A stretch of 17,777 nt of DNA. Source: Sphingobium sp. (GTDB lineage Bacteria > Pseudomonadota > Alphaproteobacteria > Sphingomonadales > Sphingomonadaceae). Positions 16,382-17,777 of this stretch are shown in pieces. The number at the start of each line of letters is the position of its first letter. Within the stretch, counting starts at the first letter, position 1. The translations under genes and the position numbers were made by a program. The stretch covers positions 1 to 17,777 of the forward strand of contig JASBTC010000329.1 of assembly GCA_030148625.1 (NCBI GenBank). The letters are read 5' to 3'. The notes below the pieces were generated by a model. It searched no databases, was not told the origin of the DNA, and saw nothing but the letters and a program-made list of their open reading frames with translations.

Positions 16382-17777
16382 GCTTCGTCCAGCAGGTCGA
16401 TCAGCATGTTTTCGCGAAGCACGTCGCGCGGCAGGAATGGGGAAAGATCCTCGAGCGCGGGTGAGGTGATCCGTCCGTCGGGATGCTGCGTCGCGCCGAG
16501 CTTCGGGGCAAAGGCGACATGCTCATCGACCACGATCTCGCACACCACCGGCCCGTCGGTCGCCAGTGCGGCGGCAATGGCGCCGGGCAGTTCGGCTTGG
16601 GTTTCCGCGCGATGATAGGCGAAGCCGAAGGCGCGTGCGACCTTGCCGAAATCGGGGAAGGTCACGTTGCTCTTGGGGCCGCCGCCAACCTCGACGCCGT
16701 TGAAGAAATTGCGATGCGTCTGGAAGATCGAGACATAGCCGTTATTGTTGAGCAGGAAGACCTTCACCGGCAGGTCGTAGCCCGCGATCGTCTGCATCTC
16801 CTGCAGGTTCATCATGATGCTGCCGTCGCCCGCGATACAAATGACGCGCTGCTGGTTGCCCGTCGCCGCGCACACGCCGATCGCGGCAGGCAGGTCGTAG
16901 CCCATCGTCGCGCAGCCGGAGTTGGTCCATAGCCGCTGGCCGCGCTTGATCTCCGCCACCTGGAAGCTGACGACGCAGGCGCTGCCATTGCCGGTGACGA
17001 TGATGTCGTCCTCGTCCAGCGCGCCGAACAGCGCGTCCATCGCGACATAGGGATGCAGCGCGGGGCCATGGCTGCGATATTCGGGAAGCACGGTCGGAAA
17101 GCGCCGCACGCGTTCGCGTGCCCAGCCCAGCCATTCGGTTTGTGCTGATGTCGGGCCGTCATGATCGGCGGCCAGCAGTGCCGGGATCAGGTCGGCGAGA
17201 TCGGCGACGACCGGCATGTCGGGGGAGACATTGGGTTTTTGAAGTTCGAGCGGATCGATATCGACCCAGATCTTGTACGCTTCGCGCGCGAAGCTTGACC
17301 AGTTGTAGCTCACCTGGCGGATGTTGAGCCGACTGCCCAGGATCAACAGCACGTCCGCGCTCTGCGTCACCATGTTGCCGCCGCGGTCGCCCACCGTGCC
17401 TGGCCGGCCGGCATAGAGCGGGTGATCGTTCCACAACGTGTCGTGCGCATTCCAGCCGGTGACGACGGGCACGCCCAGTCTCTCGATCAGCCGCAGGAAA
17501 TCGGCATGGGCGCCGCTCAACCGGACGCCCGCACCCGCGAACACCACCGGCCGTTCGGCCCGGCGCAGTTTCTCCAGGATCGCATCCGCCGTCGTGGCCA
17601 GGTTGGTCTGTTTCCAGGGCTCGTCCAACTCGGCCGGGTCGAAACCGGGCAGCAGGTCGTCGGGATCGATCTTCGCTGCCTGGACGTCGAGCGGAATGTC
17701 CAGCCAGCATGGGCCCGGCCGGCCGCTTGTCGCCAGATACAGCGCCTTCTCCAGATGGTAGCGGATCGAGCGCGGAT
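16378..17777 (-). CDS. ThDP-dependent acetolactate synthase-like enzyme (partial, start beyond the right edge)
   Basis: The frame is open to the window edge, giving 466 C-terminal codons of a protein whose family is about 550-600 residues long. An internal TTG at 17628 is not the start: the upstream frame reads LEKALYLATSGRPGPCWLDI, a conserved end of the ThDP-binding Pyr domain. The central domain follows (GRPGTVGDRGG, then LGSRLNIRQ), then the PP domain with the ThDP/Mg motif GDGS (16830-16819) and NNNGY about 25 residues later. The catalytic Glu lies in the missing N-terminal part. Members join or cleave C-C bonds next to a carbonyl. In this sugar cluster a role in branched-sugar synthesis, as known for YerE in yersiniose formation, is more likely than valine synthesis, but it is inferred. 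It is first in view of the coupled operon. Confidence 0.9.
   Translation of the reverse strand, partial: PRSIRYHLEKALYLATSGRPGPCWLDIPLDVQAAKIDPDDLLPGFDPAELDEPWKQTNLATTADAILEKLRRAERPVVFAGAGVRLSGAHADFLRLIERLGVPVVTGWNAHDTLWNDHPLYAGRPGTVGDRGGNMVTQSADVLLILGSRLNIRQVSYNWSSFAREAYKIWVDIDPLELQKPNVSPDMPVVADLADLIPALLAADHDGPTSAQTEWLGWARERVRRFPTVLPEYRSHGPALHPYVAMDALFGALDEDDIIVTGNGSACVVSFQVAEIKRGQRLWTNSGCATMGYDLPAAIGVCAATGNQQRVICIAGDGSIMMNLQEMQTIAGYDLPVKVFLLNNNGYVSIFQTHRNFFNGVEVGGGPKSNVTFPDFGKVARAFGFAYHRAETQAELPGAIAAALATDGPVVCEIVVDEHVAFAPKLGATQHPDGRITSPALEDLSPFLPRDVLRENMLIDLLDEA

Noticed and set aside
17629..17777. The ThDP enzyme starting at an internal TTG (17628)
   Set aside because: The upstream frame encodes conserved family sequence up to the window edge, so the true start lies outside.

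Overview
The window is high-GC, densely packed alphaproteobacterial chromosome. The protein content and gene style (short lipoproteins, a CDP-glucose pathway, an EttA with typical proteobacterial motifs) suggest a sphingomonad such as Sphingomonas. That placement is inference from the reading alone, with no database search.

Layout, left to right. Positions 1-483 hold, on the minus strand, the first 26 codons of an unidentified gene, a tRNA-Pro(TGG) and a CAT-anticodon tRNA that looks more like tRNA-Ile2 than tRNA-Met. A very strong minus-strand terminator (575-604) ends a small entericidin-like lipoprotein gene (643-882), which is followed by an exported M28-family metallopeptidase (982-2337). 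A 225-bp divergent intergenic region leads to ettA (2563-4242), the ABC-F translation factor, and 28 bp later an O-antigen-ligase-type membrane protein (4271-5539). Facing them is a minus-strand efflux operon of three translationally coupled genes: HlyD-type lipoprotein adaptor (start 8583), ABC ATPase (start 7618) and ABC-2 permease (start 6689). A divergent TetR regulator (8653-9267) shares with it a compact control region in which a 26-bp palindrome overlaps a near-consensus sigma-70 promoter. Next is an exported gamma-glutamyltransferase-family protein (9379-11196).

Positions 11196-11460 form a 265-bp element with 29-bp terminal inverted repeats, TA on both sides and two large nested hairpins. 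It sits exactly between two convergent stop codons and looks like a non-autonomous, MITE-like insertion. Removing the element plus one TA restores a TTAA in which both stop codons would have overlapped as TAA. This is the most unusual thing in the window.

The right third (11460-17777) is a surface-polysaccharide locus: a GT39-type membrane glycosyltransferase (minus), then rfbF and rfbG (plus, overlapping stop/start), which would make CDP-4-keto-6-deoxyglucose from glucose-1-phosphate. Opposite them is a minus-strand operon of a ThDP-dependent acetolactate-synthase-like enzyme (its start lies beyond the right edge), a GtrA-family membrane protein and a SAM methyltransferase, each joined by an ATGA overlap. 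The mix of a CDP-6-deoxyhexose pathway, a ThDP carboligase-like enzyme and a methyltransferase suggests a branched or otherwise modified deoxysugar, but the later enzymes are not in view.
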